Of a stretch of 64,000 nt of DNA, positions 63,061 to 64,000 are shown one piece after another. The DNA is from Trileptium ribeirensis. Taxonomy: Eukaryota > Nematoda > Enoplea > Enoplida > Thoracostomopsidae. The stretch covers positions 18,125-82,124 of the forward strand of contig JASANE010025007.1 in assembly GCA_030248225.1 (NCBI GenBank), in the 5' to 3' direction. The notes under the pieces were generated by a model that worked only from the letters and a program-made list of their open reading frames with translations, made no database searches and had not been told where the DNA came from. The translations under genes and the position numbers were made by a program. How positions within the stretch are numbered: position 1 is the stretch's first letter; each line of letters opens with the position of its first letter.

Positions 63061-64000
63061 GGTACTCATTGACGATGGCGGGATGAATGATTTGAACATT
63101 TGTGACTACTATGCATATATATTTGGTGATATAGTTAATAATACATATTTATTAAGAATAAAACCTAAGCATATATTGATAAATTTTACATTTTTCCAAT
63201 GGGTCTCAAATTGAGGATAACAAAAATAGACTAGATCAAAAATTCATATGTAGGCACAAAGGAAGGCATTACTGTAGTCGTACATAGATTGCAATAGGTA
63301 TTGAGTGCACATCAAAGTTCAATTGGGCGGGATTTCGCAGTTTTAATAAAAAATATTAGCATAGATCACATTAAATGTTGTCAGTAAAATTTACATTATG
63401 CTACATAATTGGTACCTTTGTTGTCACTCAGCCACTAATGCAAAAAAATATATCATACTCCCTTTTCGTATAGTGTTATCAAGACTATACATGCAAAAAG
63501 TCAATATCTTGCATGTATCTCAGCATGTCGACATGGGTAAATGAACACAGTTTACAGTTTGTAAACCAGGCATATAAACTGGTTTAGCTCAAATTTTCAA
63601 CTGTGAATGCACAGTAGGTGGCTCGCCTCCTAGATTTAATCTCGCTAAAAAACATATTCAATGAAACTCGCAGCTTGACTATTAATGTTTGGGCCAAATA
63701 TAGGCAAATAATATTAATATAATACGTCAAATCATATATCATATATAATAGGTTTATACCATATATAATATAATGGAATTATGATGAAATTTTTCTCTAT
63801 ACGTTCATACTCCATAAGTCGTTACATTCAACTACAAGCCAGAGTGACATAATAAACTTCCCGATACATTTTTCGCTGACATACTTGAAAGTATTAATTA
63901 ATTTACTAAATAAAAATAATTAATACTACCAAGAGTACATACCAGGAAGAGTACTTGGCGCTTCCCCCCTAGCTTAGTGTATTAGTCGTGTTTGTTGTCA

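Larger units (their letters stand above)
61541..64000 (+). repeat. Third, direct copy of 43,817 to about 46,510, heavily eroded
   Basis: It starts at the shared hexamer TCCCTA. The first 360 bp match 43,817-44,176 almost exactly (length differs by 1 bp). From about 61,990 onward the copy loses bases continually, ending about 235 bp shorter than the original over some 2.3 kb. The copy runs off the window end. Confidence 0.93.

Overview
This is an AT-rich eukaryotic (metazoan) window with one long spliced gene in a sea of introns, intergenic DNA and small repeats. No bacterial-style operon, rRNA gene or CRISPR array is visible. The organism is most plausibly a flatworm, possibly a trematode. 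That is an inference from the low G+C, the long repeat-filled introns and the secreted histidine acid phosphatase; it is not proven by any single marker.

Region 1-21,000 has no gene I can support. It holds several copies of a tRNA-derived SINE-like family (about 4.65-5.09, 6.85-7.40 and 20.1-20.7 kb), a one-ended copy of an inverted-repeat element (about 14.95 kb), a tandem array of about seven 131-137 bp units (15.23-16.16 kb) and a 161 bp direct duplication (17.41-17.73 kb).

Region 21,043-47,014 (+) is a complete ten-exon histidine acid phosphatase gene with a 467-residue predicted product. It has a signal peptide, the RHGDRSP catalytic motif and a Cys-rich C-terminus. All exons join in frame with GT-AG borders. 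Its general-acid motif reads HAGT where the acid phosphatase family has HD. Intron 4 is 11.8 kb and holds an LTR-like repeat, other old repeat DNA and a polypurine tract. Intron 7 holds a SINE-like copy and a terminal-inverted-repeat element. Intron 8 holds a TA-flanked fold-back MITE, and intron 9 a strong GC-rich hairpin.

Region 44,174-64,000 is the most unusual part. The segment 44,174-52,542, which carries exons 8-10 and about 5.5 kb downstream, reappears as a near-identical inverted copy at 53,166-61,546 across a 623 bp spacer. At a 6 bp microhomology (TCCCTA, 61,541-61,546) the sequence turns round again and repeats 43,817 to about 46,510 in direct orientation to the window end. The layout is duplication, inverted copy, duplication. 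The third copy becomes full of small deletions soon after it enters the repeated arm. One 25-nt stretch of the first arm is a 24-nt homopolymer in the second. These signs point to fold-back chimerism plus poor consensus (amplification, read or assembly artefact), though a real template-switch rearrangement is not excluded. The exon copies in the second and third segments should not be counted as extra genes.
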